This document shows, piece after piece, positions 54,070 through 63,533 of a DNA stretch of 64,000 nucleotides (positions within the stretch are counted from its first letter, which is position 1; the number at the start of each line of letters is the position of its first letter). Under the pieces are notes generated by a model. The model was not told the origin of the DNA and searched no databases. It saw only the letters and a program-made list of their open reading frames with translations. The position numbers and the translations under genes were made by a program. The stretch lies in the NCBI GenBank assembly GCA_025993015.1, contig DAJPFV010000001.1, positions 2,108,001-2,172,000 of the forward strand, written 5' to 3'. Source of the DNA: Coriobacteriaceae bacterium (GTDB taxonomy: Bacteria; Actinomycetota; Coriobacteriia; Coriobacteriales; Coriobacteriaceae).

Positions 54070-54098
54070 GCGCGGCGCCCTTGCGGTGCCGCGCTTTC
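54070..54098 (+). terminator. hairpin between pyrC and pyrK
   Basis: GCGCGGCGCC and GGTGCCGCGC form a 10-bp stem with a 5-base loop, followed by TTTCTG. It may be a weak terminator lowering expression of pyrKDF relative to pyrRBC. Confidence 0.5.
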
Positions 54099-54141
54099 TG
54101 TTCGCCTGAACCATGCAACCGCATGGGGGATTGGAGCGTCT

Positions 54142-54933
54142 ATGCCCACACCTTCCACTGCACGCATGCACGACTTCGAGGTCGTCTCGAACCAGGAGAT
54201 CGCCGATGGCATCTTCTCGCTCGTCATCTCGGCCCCCAAGCTTGCAAGTGCGCTCAAGCCCGGTCAGTTTGTGAACATCGCCGTGCCCGGCGATGCGTCC
54301 TCGCTGCTTCGTGTGCCCCTGAGCTTCTATCGCGCCGACGCCCAGGCCGGCACCGTCGAGCTGTGGTACGCCGTCGTGGGTGACGACACCCGTCGTCTGT
54401 CGCAGATGGCCCCCGGCTCCAAGTCCAACCTGTTGGGCCCTGGCGGCCGCGGCTGGCTTGTTCCCGAGGGCACCAGGAAGGCGCTGCTCGTGGCGGGCGG
54501 CATCGGCGTTCCGCCCGTGCTGTGCCTTGCCGGCATGCTTGCCGAGCAGGGCGTGGATGTCGACGTTTGCCTGGGCTTTGGCACCGCTTCCAAGGCCGTG
54601 GGTGTCGATGAGTTCCGCGCGCTGGGCGCCACGGTTAACGTGTGCACCGATGATGGCACGCTGGGCACGCACGGTTTTTGCACCGACCCGGCAGCCGAGC
54701 TGCTCGGCGAGGGCGGCTACGATTACGTCGCCAGCTGCGGTCCCGCCGTCATGATGAAGAAAGTCGCCGCCGCTGCCGCCGAGGCCGGTGCGTACTGCGA
54801 GGTGTCGCTCGAGCGCATGATGAGCTGTGGCTTTGGTGCCTGCAACACCTGCAATGTCGAGACGGTCGACGGTATGAAGGGTGCTTGCATGTGCGGCCCC
54901 GTGTTCGATGCTTCCAAGGTGGTGGTCTTCTAG
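54142..54933 (+). CDS. pyrK: Dihydroorotate dehydrogenase electron transfer subunit
   Basis: FAD and [2Fe-2S] subunit that passes electrons from PyrD to NAD+. The 263-residue product has the FAD-binding barrel (LKPGQFVNIAVPG, RVPLSFYRADA), the NAD domain (LLVAGGIGVPPVLCLAGML), and the C-terminal cluster cysteines in SCGFGACNTCNVET and GACMCGPVFD. Its stop overlaps the GTG start of pyrD. Confidence 0.93.
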   Translation: MPTPSTARMHDFEVVSNQEIADGIFSLVISAPKLASALKPGQFVNIAVPGDASSLLRVPLSFYRADAQAGTVELWYAVVGDDTRRLSQMAPGSKSNLLGPGGRGWLVPEGTRKALLVAGGIGVPPVLCLAGMLAEQGVDVDVCLGFGTASKAVGVDEFRALGATVNVCTDDGTLGTHGFCTDPAAELLGEGGYDYVASCGPAVMMKKVAAAAAEAGAYCEVSLERMMSCGFGACNTCNVETVDGMKGACMCGPVFDASKVVVF

Positions 54934-55856
54934 TGGGTACCGTGAACATGGCCGTCGATTTCGGCGGCGTCAAGATGCAGAACCCCATCAACACCGCAGC
55001 CGGTACCTTTGGCTACGGTTGGCAGTTCCAGAACTTCTTTGATGTTTCCCAGCTGGGCGCCATCACCACCAAGGGTTGCGCTGCCGAGCCCTGGCCCGGC
55101 AACCCCGCGCCCCGCATGGCCGAGATTCCCGGCGGTATGATCAACTCCGTGGGCCTTCAGAACCCCGGCGTGGCCGCCTTTGCCCGCGAGTCCGGTCCGT
55201 GGCTCGAACAGCTGTCCAAGGACGGCTGCCAGGTCATCTGTCAGGTTGCCGGCCACTCCGTTGACGAGTTTGTCCGCGCACTCGAGATGTATGTTGAGCT
55301 GTGCCCTTGGGCTGCCGGCTACGAGATCAACGTGAGCTGCCCTAATATCGCCGCCGGCGGTGCCGCCATGGGCTCCACGCCCGAGGGCGCCTCTTCCGTT
55401 ATGGCTGCCTGCCGCAAGGTGACCGATAAGCCGCTGTTCGTAAAGATGGCTCCGGTCAACGTCGCCGAGATCGCCAAGGCCCTCGAGACTGCCGGCGCCG
55501 ACGGCCTTTCGGTCATCAACTCCATCCAGGGCATGGCCATCGACGTCCATACCCGCAAGTCCCGCGTGGCCAAGCCCAAGGGCGGCCTTTCGGGCCCGCT
55601 GTGCCACCACATCGCCGTTCGCATGGTCTGGGAGGTCGCCCAGGCCGTCGATATCCCCATCAACGGCGTCGGCGGTGTCATGACGGGCGAAGATGCGGCC
55701 GAGTTTATCCTGGCTGGCGCCACCTGCGTGTCGGTCGGCATGGCCAACTTCGTCGATCCGTGCGCTTCGCTCAAGATTGCGCACGAGCTCGAGGCCTGGG
55801 CCGAGTCCCAGGGCGTGAAGGACATCAACGAACTGGTAGGTGCTTTCGAATGCTAG
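54933..55856 (+). CDS. pyrD: Dihydroorotate dehydrogenase, class 1B catalytic subunit
   Basis: FMN enzyme oxidising dihydroorotate to orotate with PyrK as partner. The 307-residue product has MQNPINTAAGTFGYGWQFQ, TTKGCAAEPWPGNPAPRM, NSVGLQNPGV, INVSCPNIAAGG and the FMN phosphate motif GVGGVMTGEDAAEFILAGA. The start GTG 54933 shares a base with the pyrK stop; ATG 54948 is also possible. The pyrK neighbour identifies the NAD-dependent 1B type. Confidence 0.94.
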   Translation: MGTVNMAVDFGGVKMQNPINTAAGTFGYGWQFQNFFDVSQLGAITTKGCAAEPWPGNPAPRMAEIPGGMINSVGLQNPGVAAFARESGPWLEQLSKDGCQVICQVAGHSVDEFVRALEMYVELCPWAAGYEINVSCPNIAAGGAAMGSTPEGASSVMAACRKVTDKPLFVKMAPVNVAEIAKALETAGADGLSVINSIQGMAIDVHTRKSRVAKPKGGLSGPLCHHIAVRMVWEVAQAVDIPINGVGGVMTGEDAAEFILAGATCVSVGMANFVDPCASLKIAHELEAWAESQGVKDINELVGAFEC

Positions 55857-56566
55857 AGACCGATGCCCGCGACCGTGTGATCGTCGCCCTCGACTGCGAC
55901 CGTGAGCGCGCACTCGAGCTCGCCCACGAGCTTTCTGGTCATGCCGCTTGGCTCAAAGTTGGCATGACGCTCTATTACGCTGAGGGCCCCGAGATCGTCA
56001 AGACCTTTAAGGACCTGGGCTTTAAGGTCTTCCTTGACCTTAAGTTCCATGATATTCCGCATCAGGTTCGCGGTGCCGCCCGTTCGGCCTCGCTTGCCGG
56101 TGCCGACCTGCTTTCGGTTCACGGCTTGGGTTCGGGCGCCATGCTCGCTGCCTGCCGCGAGGGTGCCGAGGAGGCGCGCGAGGACCGCGCCAAGCTCGTC
56201 GCCATCACCGTGCTCACGAGTATGAATCAGGATGCCTTGAGCGAGATCGGCGTCGAGTCGCCCGTGGCCGAGGAGGCCGCCCGCCTGGCAAAGCTCGCTC
56301 AGGCCAACGGCATCGATGGCGTCGTGTGCTCGCCGATGGAGGCTCACGACATGCGTGAGCTGCTGGGTCCTGATGCCCTGATCGTTACTCCGGGTGTGCG
56401 TCCGGTGGGTGCCGCCCTTGGTGACCAGTCCCGCGTGGCGACGCCTTCCCAGGCTATCGAGCGCGGTGCGAGCCACATTGTGGTGGGCCGTCCCATCACC
56501 GGCGCCGACGATCCGGTTGTCGCCTTTGACGCCATCGTCACCGAGCTGGTCGAAAACGTCGCGTAA
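55850..56566 (+). CDS. pyrF: Orotidine 5'-phosphate decarboxylase
   Basis: Decarboxylates OMP to UMP, the last step of the pathway. The 238-residue product has RVIVALDCDRERALELA, WLKVGMTLYY, the catalytic FLDLKFHDIPHQVRGAA and VTPGVRPVGAALGDQSRVATP. ATG 55850 overlaps the end of pyrD by 7 bp. pyrE and carAB, the other pathway genes, are not in this window. Confidence 0.95.
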   Translation: MLETDARDRVIVALDCDRERALELAHELSGHAAWLKVGMTLYYAEGPEIVKTFKDLGFKVFLDLKFHDIPHQVRGAARSASLAGADLLSVHGLGSGAMLAACREGAEEAREDRAKLVAITVLTSMNQDALSEIGVESPVAEEAARLAKLAQANGIDGVVCSPMEAHDMRELLGPDALIVTPGVRPVGAALGDQSRVATPSQAIERGASHIVVGRPITGADDPVVAFDAIVTELVENVA

Positions 56567-56611
56567 AAGATTCCCCTAAGTCACCACTTTTGGGTCTCAT
56601 TAGCACAAAAT

Positions 56612-56669
56612 AGCCCCTGTGCCTGCGTAAACTTTCCCATCCTTTGTGTGGAATCGCAGGTCAGGGGCT
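56612..56669 (+). terminator. hairpin after the pyr operon
   Basis: AGCCCCTG and CAGGGGCT, then CCTGCG and CGCAGG, form a stem of 14 pairs with a small internal loop and a 27-base apical loop. The tail TAACTTT is a poor U-tract, so termination may be incomplete. Confidence 0.5.
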
Positions 56670-56688
56670 TAACTTTGGGCGCAGTATA

Positions 56689-56717
56689 TTGCACTTTTTG
56701 CGGGTATCGTCTAACCT
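56689..56717 (+). promoter_or_regulatory. mihF upstream promoter candidate
   Basis: TTGCAC at 56689-56694 and TAACCT at 56712-56717, spacer 17 bp. Confidence 0.45.
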
Positions 56718-56732
56718 ATGGAGCCGCGATTG

Positions 56733-56764
56733 GGCATTTTGTACGTTTTACGTGCTAAAATGCC
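56733..56764 (+). promoter_or_regulatory. mihF extended -10 promoter within a palindrome
   Basis: GGCATTTT (56733-56740) and AAAATGCC (56757-56764) are perfect inverted repeats that span TGCTAAAAT (56753-56761), an extended -10. The overlap suggests an operator, perhaps autoregulation by the encoded factor. Confidence 0.5.
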
Positions 56765-56805
56765 AATTATTGAATCAGATATAACCCAACTATTTGGAGG
56801 TACGA

Positions 56806-57114
56806 ATGGCACTCCCTCAGCTTACCGACGAGCAGCGCAAGCAGGCTCTTGAGAAGGCTGCCGCCGCACGTCATGCCCGCGCTGAGCTTCGCGAGCAGAT
56901 CAAGAAGGGCGAGAAGTCCCTCGAGTCCGTGCTCAACTCCGATGACCCCATCGCTTCCCGCATGAAGGTTTCCACCCTCATCGAGTCCCTCCCCGGCTAT
57001 GGCAAGGCTAAGGCCGCCAAGATCATGGAGGAGCTCGGCATCTCCGCTACCCGTCGCGTCCAGGGCCTCGGCGTCCGTCAGCGCGAGCAGCTCCTCGAGC
57101 AGCTGACCAAATAA
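56806..57114 (+). CDS. mihF: Integration host factor, actinobacterial type (mIHF)
   Basis: Nucleoid-associated DNA-binding protein of actinobacteria, unrelated to HU-family IHF. The 102-residue product has a helical N-terminus (QRKQALEKAAAARHARAELR), then MKVSTLIESLPGYGKAKAAK with the helix-two-turn-helix DNA-contact motif, ending LGVRQREQLLEQLTK. ATG 56806 follows TTGGAGG. gmk starts at the next base after its stop; mihF-gmk-rpoZ is the characteristic actinobacterial order and supports the taxon. Confidence 0.94.
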   Translation: MALPQLTDEQRKQALEKAAAARHARAELREQIKKGEKSLESVLNSDDPIASRMKVSTLIESLPGYGKAKAAKIMEELGISATRRVQGLGVRQREQLLEQLTK

Positions 57115-57684
<570 letters not shown>

Positions 57685-57689
57685 GGTCC

Positions 57690-57971
57690 GTGTCCGTTGT
57701 AAAGCCTTGTATTGACGATCTTCTGGAGAAGACCGATCACAACCGCTTCCTGCTCGCTTCGCTTGCCTCCAAGCGCGCCTGCGACATCAATAGCATGCTG
57801 CGTGGCCAGCACAACCGCGTGCTTGCCGTCCAGGATGTTGATGACATCACCATCGGGCTTTCCGGTGCCGATACCATCTCGATGGCTATGGACGAGATTG
57901 TCGACGGCGACATCTCTTACGACGAGGCCCGTTACGAGAAGGCGCTCGGCCACAAGGTTGCTGAAGCCTAA
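57690..57971 (+). CDS. rpoZ: RNA polymerase omega subunit
   Basis: A 93-residue omega subunit, which assists RNA polymerase assembly. DDLLEKTDHNRFLLASLASK and RACDINSMLRG match the conserved helical region; the C-terminus (DGDISYDEARYEKALG) also fits. The start is GTG 57690. thiI begins at the next base after its stop. Confidence 0.92.
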   Translation: MSVVKPCIDDLLEKTDHNRFLLASLASKRACDINSMLRGQHNRVLAVQDVDDITIGLSGADTISMAMDEIVDGDISYDEARYEKALGHKVAEA

Positions 57972-59216
57972 ATGGCGGCTCGCGTCTGCCTGGTCCACTA
58001 TCACGAGGTTGGACTGAAGGGCAAGAACCGCGCACATTTTGAGCATATCCTCATGGATAACATTAAGGCGGCTTTGGCCGCCTTTTCCGTGAACGCCGTG
58101 TCTCGAATTTCCGGTTATATCCTCGTGACCTTTAACGAGCATCAGGCCGATGATGCGGCGCGTGTCATTCGCACCGTTCCCGGCGTTGCTCGTGTGTCTT
58201 TGGCGTATCACACCAACCGCGACCCGCAGGAGTACTGCGCCGCCGCCGTCAAGGCGCTGCGCGAGTTTGGTTCCTTCGATTCGTTTAAGGTGCACGCTAA
58301 GCGCTCCAATACCGACTATGAGCTCACCTCGATTGACATCAATCGTCAGGTGGGCGAGGTGTTGTGTGAGGCCTTCCCCGATAAAAAGGTTCAAATGCAC
58401 GACCCCGATGCAATGGTGCACGTACTGGTGGTCCAGGGTAGCGTTTACGTGTACGCACACTCCGAGCGCGGCGTGGGCGGTCTGCCGGTGGGCTCTGCCG
58501 GCAAGGTCGTGACGCTGCTGTCCTCGGGTATCGATTCTCCGGTGGCGACCTGGATGCTCGCGCGCCGCGGCGCGGTGTGCGTGCCGGTACATTTCTCCGG
58601 TCGTCCGCAGACGCCCGATACGAGTGAGTATTTGGTGCAGGACATCATCCGTGCGCTTGAGCCGGGTGTCCAGATCGGCCGCCTGTACGTGGTGCCGTTT
58701 GGCGACTGCCAGCGTGAGATTTCGGTCACCTGTCCCAGCAACCTGCGCGTGATCATGTATCGCCGCATTATGTATTCGGTTGCTGAGCGCATTGCACACA
58801 TCGAGGGTGCCAAGGCCATCGTTACGGGCGAATCGCTTGGACAGGTTGCCTCCCAAACGCTTGAGAACATCATGGCCGTCAACGAGGCCGTGAAGATCCC
58901 CGTGTTCCGTCCTCTCATCGGTTCGGACAAGCAGGAGATCATCGCGCGCGCCGAGGAGATCGGTACGTTCGATATCTCGACTGAGGCCGCTCCCGACTGC
59001 TGCACGCTGTTTATGCCGCGCCGTCCCGAGACGCACGCTAAACTCGATGCCGTGCATGAGGCCTGGGAACTGTTTGATCACGAGGAGATGATTGAGCGCC
59101 TGCTCAAGCAGACCGAGTACATCGACTTCGAGAGCAACACATATAAGGCCCCTAAGACCTTAAAACGCAAACATTCGGAGCTTGCTCCGCGTGAGATTTA
59201 CCAAGATCACGAGTAA
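57972..59216 (+). CDS. thiI: tRNA 4-thiouridine synthase ThiI
   Basis: ThiI adenylates U8 of tRNA for thiolation to s4U. The 414-residue product has the N-terminal HEVGLKGKNRAHFE segment and THUMP domain (about 60-165), then the PP-loop TLLSSGIDSPVATWMLARRG (about 178-197) and TGESLGQVASQTLEN. There is no C-terminal rhodanese domain, as in Bacillus-type ThiI, so sulphur must come from a dedicated cysteine desulfurase. Start ATG 57972. Confidence 0.94.
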   Translation: MAARVCLVHYHEVGLKGKNRAHFEHILMDNIKAALAAFSVNAVSRISGYILVTFNEHQADDAARVIRTVPGVARVSLAYHTNRDPQEYCAAAVKALREFGSFDSFKVHAKRSNTDYELTSIDINRQVGEVLCEAFPDKKVQMHDPDAMVHVLVVQGSVYVYAHSERGVGGLPVGSAGKVVTLLSSGIDSPVATWMLARRGAVCVPVHFSGRPQTPDTSEYLVQDIIRALEPGVQIGRLYVVPFGDCQREISVTCPSNLRVIMYRRIMYSVAERIAHIEGAKAIVTGESLGQVASQTLENIMAVNEAVKIPVFRPLIGSDKQEIIARAEEIGTFDISTEAAPDCCTLFMPRRPETHAKLDAVHEAWELFDHEEMIERLLKQTEYIDFESNTYKAPKTLKRKHSELAPREIYQDHE

Positions 59217-59226
59217 TTTTGTGCAT

Positions 59227-59260
59227 AGACCGACGATGCGCCTGTATCGTCGGTCTTTTG
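59227..59260 (+). terminator. thiI terminator
   Basis: AGACCGACGAT and ATCGTCGGTCT form an 11-bp perfect stem with an 8-base loop, followed by TTTTG. It closes the mihF-gmk-rpoZ-thiI run. Confidence 0.82.
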
Positions 59261-59284
59261 CTATCTGGGCATTTTGCGACTAAG

Positions 59285-59320
59285 TGTTCATTTGTCGACG
59301 TGTGCCTGAATAAATGGACA
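59285..59320. promoter_or_regulatory. inverted repeat upstream of comEA
   Basis: TGTTCATTT and AAATGGACA are inverted half-sites (one G-T) separated by 18 bp, lying 14 bp before the shared 20-bp motif. Function unknown. Confidence 0.3.
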
Positions 59321-59334
59321 TTATTTCGCAAGGT

Positions 59335-59354
59335 TTTGGTCAGCTTTTGGTTTG
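59335..59354 (+). promoter_or_regulatory. 20-bp tandem TTTGGT motif, copy 2
   Basis: Identical to 28630-28649: two TTTGGT half-sites with an 11-bp pitch. It ends 75 bp before the comEA start, nearly the same distance as copy 1 from yraN. Confidence 0.55.
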
Positions 59355-59429
59355 ACCGCAAAAACCGGTTTTGGGGCGTGGCTGTTGTGGAGCTCCTTTC
59401 CTGACACGATGGTGTTGGGAGGTTTTGCT

Positions 59430-60143
59430 ATGGCGCAGCGCGAACAACACGAACGAGTCAAAAAGATGGACCGCTGGGCGGGCAAACTGCTCGGTCATAA
59501 GGCAGTGGTGATGGCGATACTGGTCGTCATTGCGATGGCGAGTGGACTGGCGATGGCGAACCTTGGCGGCGGTGCCGGCGGCGTGTCGTTTGAGCGCACT
59601 GACGGTTCAGGCTCGTTGGTGGAGCCGGGATCCGGCGATGCCTCGAGCGGAAAGACATCCGGAGGCTCTTCGCCTAAGGCGTCTGCCGCGGTAGAGGTCT
59701 ATGTCGATGTTGACGGCGCCGTTGTGTCGCCCGGTGTATATCGTCTCAAGGACGGCGCGCGGGTGGCTCAGGCGATTGATGCCGCCGGCGGGCTGGCGCC
59801 CGAAGCAGACGTTACGGGACTCAATCGGGCATCTAGGGTCGTCGATGGACAGAAGATTCACGTTCCAACGGTAGGGGAGCAGCAGGCGTCCATTGCGGAA
59901 GCCGGTGTTGATGGTGGGGCTTCCGCATCGTCGGGCGTTAGTGGCGCAACAGGTCTAGTAAACATCAATACGGCAAGCGCAGAAGAGCTGCAGACGCTTT
60001 CGGGCATCGGCCCCTCCATGGCACAGTCGATTATCGATGAGCGGACAAAGAACGGTGCTTTTGCCTCGGTTGACGATCTGATGCGTGTGTCGGGAATCGG
60101 CGAGAAGAAGCTTGCCAAAATCAAAGATTGCATCTGCGTATGA
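59430..60143 (+). CDS. comEA: Competence DNA receptor ComEA
   Basis: Membrane-anchored DNA-binding protein that hands DNA to the ComEC channel. The 237-residue product has one membrane helix (AVVMAILVVIAMASGLAMA, about 22-40), a Gly/Ser-rich linker, an SLBB domain (EVYVDVDGAVVSPGVYRL, about 90-145) and the C-terminal helix-hairpin-helix pair (VNINTASAEELQTLSGIGP and LMRVSGIGEKKLAKIKD). ATG 59430 follows TGGGAGG. The stop overlaps the ATG of comEC. Confidence 0.93.
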   Translation: MAQREQHERVKKMDRWAGKLLGHKAVVMAILVVIAMASGLAMANLGGGAGGVSFERTDGSGSLVEPGSGDASSGKTSGGSSPKASAAVEVYVDVDGAVVSPGVYRLKDGARVAQAIDAAGGLAPEADVTGLNRASRVVDGQKIHVPTVGEQQASIAEAGVDGGASASSGVSGATGLVNINTASAEELQTLSGIGPSMAQSIIDERTKNGAFASVDDLMRVSGIGEKKLAKIKDCICV

Positions 60144-62443
60144 GTGCGACGGAGCGCGAGCGTGTGATGCCTCCGCGGCCCCTGCTTCCGTGGACGATGG
60201 CCTTGTGTGCCGGCATGTGCATGAGCTGCGCCTTGGTGCTCAACGTGGCCGCTGATGCGCTGCTGAGGGAGCGGGCGCCGGCGGTCGGGCTGCTATGGGC
60301 CATTCCCGTTGCGGCGGCGGTATTCGTTGTGCTGGCTCAATCTTGTGCGCGGCTTGCCCCTTTGAAGCGATGGTTGTGTGCCGCGTCCGTCGGTCTCGTG
60401 GCGGGAGCGGTCGTCTCGGCGTGGTGGGCTGTGGGTGCGCTAAGCGCCTCGAAGGCGCTCGACGGTCGAGCGGCAAGCGGCCTCGAGTTTGTCGTGCAGG
60501 GTGATCCATCCATAAACGACGACGTGTATTCCTATACCTGCGAGGCACGCGCGGACGGTAAGAACTTGGCAACGGTTCGCCTATCGTGTGATCGTGAGCT
60601 CAAGGTCGGGGCGCACGTGCGTGTTATCGGTCGCGTTTCGCGTTTTGAGAACGATGCATATGGACGATCGCGCGTGCTCCGAGGCGAGGTACGCAATGTT
60701 AAAGCCGTTCGGATTGTGTCGGTCGATGAGGGCCCACCGGGGCCGTTGCTTCGACTGCGAAATGGGCTGCTTGCGTCCATCACGCCTGCGACCGACCCGG
60801 CGCGTGCGCTCATAGCCGGTGTCGTCTGCGGTCGTTCGGCCGAGCTGCGCGCCCAGCCGGCGGGCGACTGGTTTTCGGTGACGGGAACGGCGCATCTTAT
60901 CGCCGTCTCGGGCAGCCATTTGGCTATCGTGGGGTTTGTAATCGAAGGTGTATTGCAAAAGACTCGGTGCTCACGTGGCCTTCAGCGGGCGATATTGGCG
61001 ATAGCGCTTGTGGGTTACGCTGCCTTTACGGGCGCCTCTCCCTCGGCCGTGCGCGCGTGCTGCATGGTGTTCGCGACGCTTGTCGTAAACGGCGCGGGGC
61101 GTCGCCGGCATGGCGCATCGGCACTCTTCGCAACCATGTCCATCTTTGTGCTACTGCGGCCGTCGGTGCTGTTCGAGATGGGTTTTCAGCTTTCATGCGC
61201 CAGTGTCTTTGCCATCCTGTGCTTTTGCCCCTATGCGACCTACGCTTTGGGTGAGCTGGGTGTGCCATCGGGCGTTGCCAGCATGCTTTCCGTCACGCTG
61301 TGCTCGCAACTGGCGACACTTCCTATTACCATTCCTGCCTTCGGTACGTTCTCGCTCATTGCTCCGCTGGCAAATGCGGTCATCGGTCCGGTGGTGAGCG
61401 TACTGCTTGCTGTGTCGATCGTGCTAGTTCCCTTTTCGCTCGTGGGACCGTTGCGGACTTGGGCGCTCGTTGTACCCATGATTGCCGCCCGTTGCGCGCT
61501 GTTCTTCGAGCAGCTGTTTGCTGCCATGCCGGGTGCATCCGTGAGCGTGCCGCCCGATAGCGTGTGGATTTACCCAGTGCCGTGTCTGCTGGCGGTTCTG
61601 CTGGTCTGGTGGCCGCGTCCCCGTGCACGTCCTATGGCGGTGGGGCTTACATGCCTGATGCTCTTGGCTGCGATTCCGTACGTCTATTGGGATCGATGCG
61701 CTCCGCCTTCGGTGACGGTGCTCGATGTGGGCCAGGCCGATGCGATTCTTATCCGCCAAGGCGGCGCAGTAGCTCTCGTCGACTGCGGGCTCGACGAGCG
61801 TGTGGTTGCGGCGTTGGTTCGCAATAACGTGCACCATATCGATGCCGTCTTTGTGACGCATTGGGATGAGGACCACTGGGGTGGTTTGCCTGCCGTGCTC
61901 GAACAGTTTTCGGTCGGAACGATTGCCGTGGCGGCGGATGCGCTGGAGGATGCTCCTGCCGAGGTATTGAACCGACCTGGCGTGGAGTATCGGCAGGTGC
62001 GCCGTGGGGATACGGTCGACATCGGCTCATTTTGCGCTCGCGTGATGTGGCCATTCGAGTTCGTGGATGGCGAGGGAAATGAGGACTCGCTTGTCCTGCT
62101 GCTCTCTTATGTTCAGGAAGGCAAGGGCCTGCGAATACTTCTCACCGGTGATGCCGAGCTCGACCAAGAGCGGGAATTCGTGCAGGAGGTGGGGGATATC
62201 GATGTCCTTAAACTTGGGCATCACGGCTCCAAGGTTTCAGTCGATGGCGAGTTGCTGGACGTCCTGAAGCCCGAGCTTTCCCTCGCAAGCGCCGGTGAGG
62301 GGAATCGATACGGCCATCCGTCCGATGCCTGCATCGATGCCGTTAAGGAAGCGGGTGGTGTGTTCGCGTGTACCATCGAACACGGCGACATTACCGTCAC
62401 ACCGACTGCGAATGGCTTTGCGATGCGATGCCAGCGACCGTGA
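60140..62443 (+). CDS. comEC: Competence channel protein ComEC
   Basis: Polytopic protein forming the transformation pore for single-stranded DNA. The 767-residue product has an N-terminal OB-like domain, the competence domain with about ten membrane helices (LIAVSGSHLAIVGFVIEGVL, GASPSAVRACCMVFATLVVN), and a C-terminal metallo-beta-lactamase domain (VLDVGQADAILIRQGG, VTHWDEDHWGGLP, LKLGHHGSKVSVDGE). The HxxDH-type site is changed to HWDEDHW, as usual for ComEC proteins. ATG 60140 overlaps the comEA stop (ATGA). holA follows. Confidence 0.93.
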   Translation: MSATERERVMPPRPLLPWTMALCAGMCMSCALVLNVAADALLRERAPAVGLLWAIPVAAAVFVVLAQSCARLAPLKRWLCAASVGLVAGAVVSAWWAVGALSASKALDGRAASGLEFVVQGDPSINDDVYSYTCEARADGKNLATVRLSCDRELKVGAHVRVIGRVSRFENDAYGRSRVLRGEVRNVKAVRIVSVDEGPPGPLLRLRNGLLASITPATDPARALIAGVVCGRSAELRAQPAGDWFSVTGTAHLIAVSGSHLAIVGFVIEGVLQKTRCSRGLQRAILAIALVGYAAFTGASPSAVRACCMVFATLVVNGAGRRRHGASALFATMSIFVLLRPSVLFEMGFQLSCASVFAILCFCPYATYALGELGVPSGVASMLSVTLCSQLATLPITIPAFGTFSLIAPLANAVIGPVVSVLLAVSIVLVPFSLVGPLRTWALVVPMIAARCALFFEQLFAAMPGASVSVPPDSVWIYPVPCLLAVLLVWWPRPRARPMAVGLTCLMLLAAIPYVYWDRCAPPSVTVLDVGQADAILIRQGGAVALVDCGLDERVVAALVRNNVHHIDAVFVTHWDEDHWGGLPAVLEQFSVGTIAVAADALEDAPAEVLNRPGVEYRQVRRGDTVDIGSFCARVMWPFEFVDGEGNEDSLVLLLSYVQEGKGLRILLTGDAELDQEREFVQEVGDIDVLKLGHHGSKVSVDGELLDVLKPELSLASAGEGNRYGHPSDACIDAVKEAGGVFACTIEHGDITVTPTANGFAMRCQRP

Positions 62444-62521
62444 CGACGTCGTTGGCGTGTGGTGGGCCCCTGGGCTAGAATGGCACGGAACGAATACGAA
62501 GGCCTGCGGGAGGGGAGCGCA

Positions 62522-63484
62522 ATGTCCGAAACCGGTTTGCTGCCGGCATATCTGATCGTCGGTACCGACGGAGTTAAGCGCGACCACGCCGTCTCGCGTA
62601 TGAAAGCGCGTCTGGAAAAATCGGGTATGGTCGAGTTCAACCTCGACGAGCGAGACATGACCAAGGACCCCGATATCGAGTCCATTATCGGATCGCTTAA
62701 CACCTTTCCGATGGGCGGCGAGTTTCGTCTGGTAATCCTCGATGGCTGCTCAAAGCTCGCCAAGGCGGTCTCGGAGCCGCTCGTTGGGTATCTGGCGAGT
62801 CCCAGCCCAACAACGGTCTGCCTCATCATCGCCGACTCACTTGCCAAGAATACGCGCCTGTATAAGGCAATCGCCAAGATCGACAAGAAGGCTATCGTCG
62901 ATTGCTCGGGTACCAAGCGCTGGGAACTGCCGCGCCGTGTTCAGCAGATGGCGACGCAGCGCGGTAAGTCGATTTCGACGGCGGCCGCCGAGGAGCTCGT
63001 CTCGCGTTCGGGCGAAAACACGCGCATGCTCGATAACGACTTGGCTAAGCTTGCCCAGATGGTCGAGTCGCCCCAGATTGAACTTGCCGATGTTGAGCGC
63101 TGGATTGTACGTACGGCCGAGATCCAACCCTGGGACTTCCTCAACGCCGTCTCGGCTCGCGATATGCGGCGTTCGCTCGAGCTCTTTAAGCTCCTGCCCT
63201 CCAAGAGCTACGTGTGGACTTACACATTGCTGTGCGGTCGCATTCGCGAGCTTATCGTCGCCAAGGCGCTCGACGCGCGTGGGCAGGGTCGCGAGCTGGC
63301 CGCAACGCTCAAGCTCCAGTCCTGGCAGGTCAAGAATCACCTTACCTGGGCGCGTCGTTTTTCGATGACCGAGCTCGTCGCAGCGCTCGAGGGTGCGGTC
63401 GATGTGGAGCTCGCGCTCAAGGGTTCGGCCGATTCTCAGACGGCGCTTTTGCTCTGGATTACGAACATCTTGAGAAAATCGTGA
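62522..63484 (+). CDS. holA: DNA polymerase III delta subunit
   Basis: HolA opens the sliding clamp within the clamp loader. The 320-residue product has the family pattern PAYLIVGTDGVKRDHAVSRM, NTFPMGGEFRLVILDGCSKL and a C-terminal helical collar domain (KLQSWQVKNHLTWARRFS). ATG 62522 follows GGGAGGGGAGCGC. comEA-comEC-holA-rpsT is a widely conserved order. Confidence 0.92.
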   Translation: MSETGLLPAYLIVGTDGVKRDHAVSRMKARLEKSGMVEFNLDERDMTKDPDIESIIGSLNTFPMGGEFRLVILDGCSKLAKAVSEPLVGYLASPSPTTVCLIIADSLAKNTRLYKAIAKIDKKAIVDCSGTKRWELPRRVQQMATQRGKSISTAAAEELVSRSGENTRMLDNDLAKLAQMVESPQIELADVERWIVRTAEIQPWDFLNAVSARDMRRSLELFKLLPSKSYVWTYTLLCGRIRELIVAKALDARGQGRELAATLKLQSWQVKNHLTWARRFSMTELVAALEGAVDVELALKGSADSQTALLLWITNILRKS

Positions 63485-63533
63485 TGATACCTGCCTATTT
63501 GACAAATTCGTTCTATCCCTTTGAGGGGGAGCG

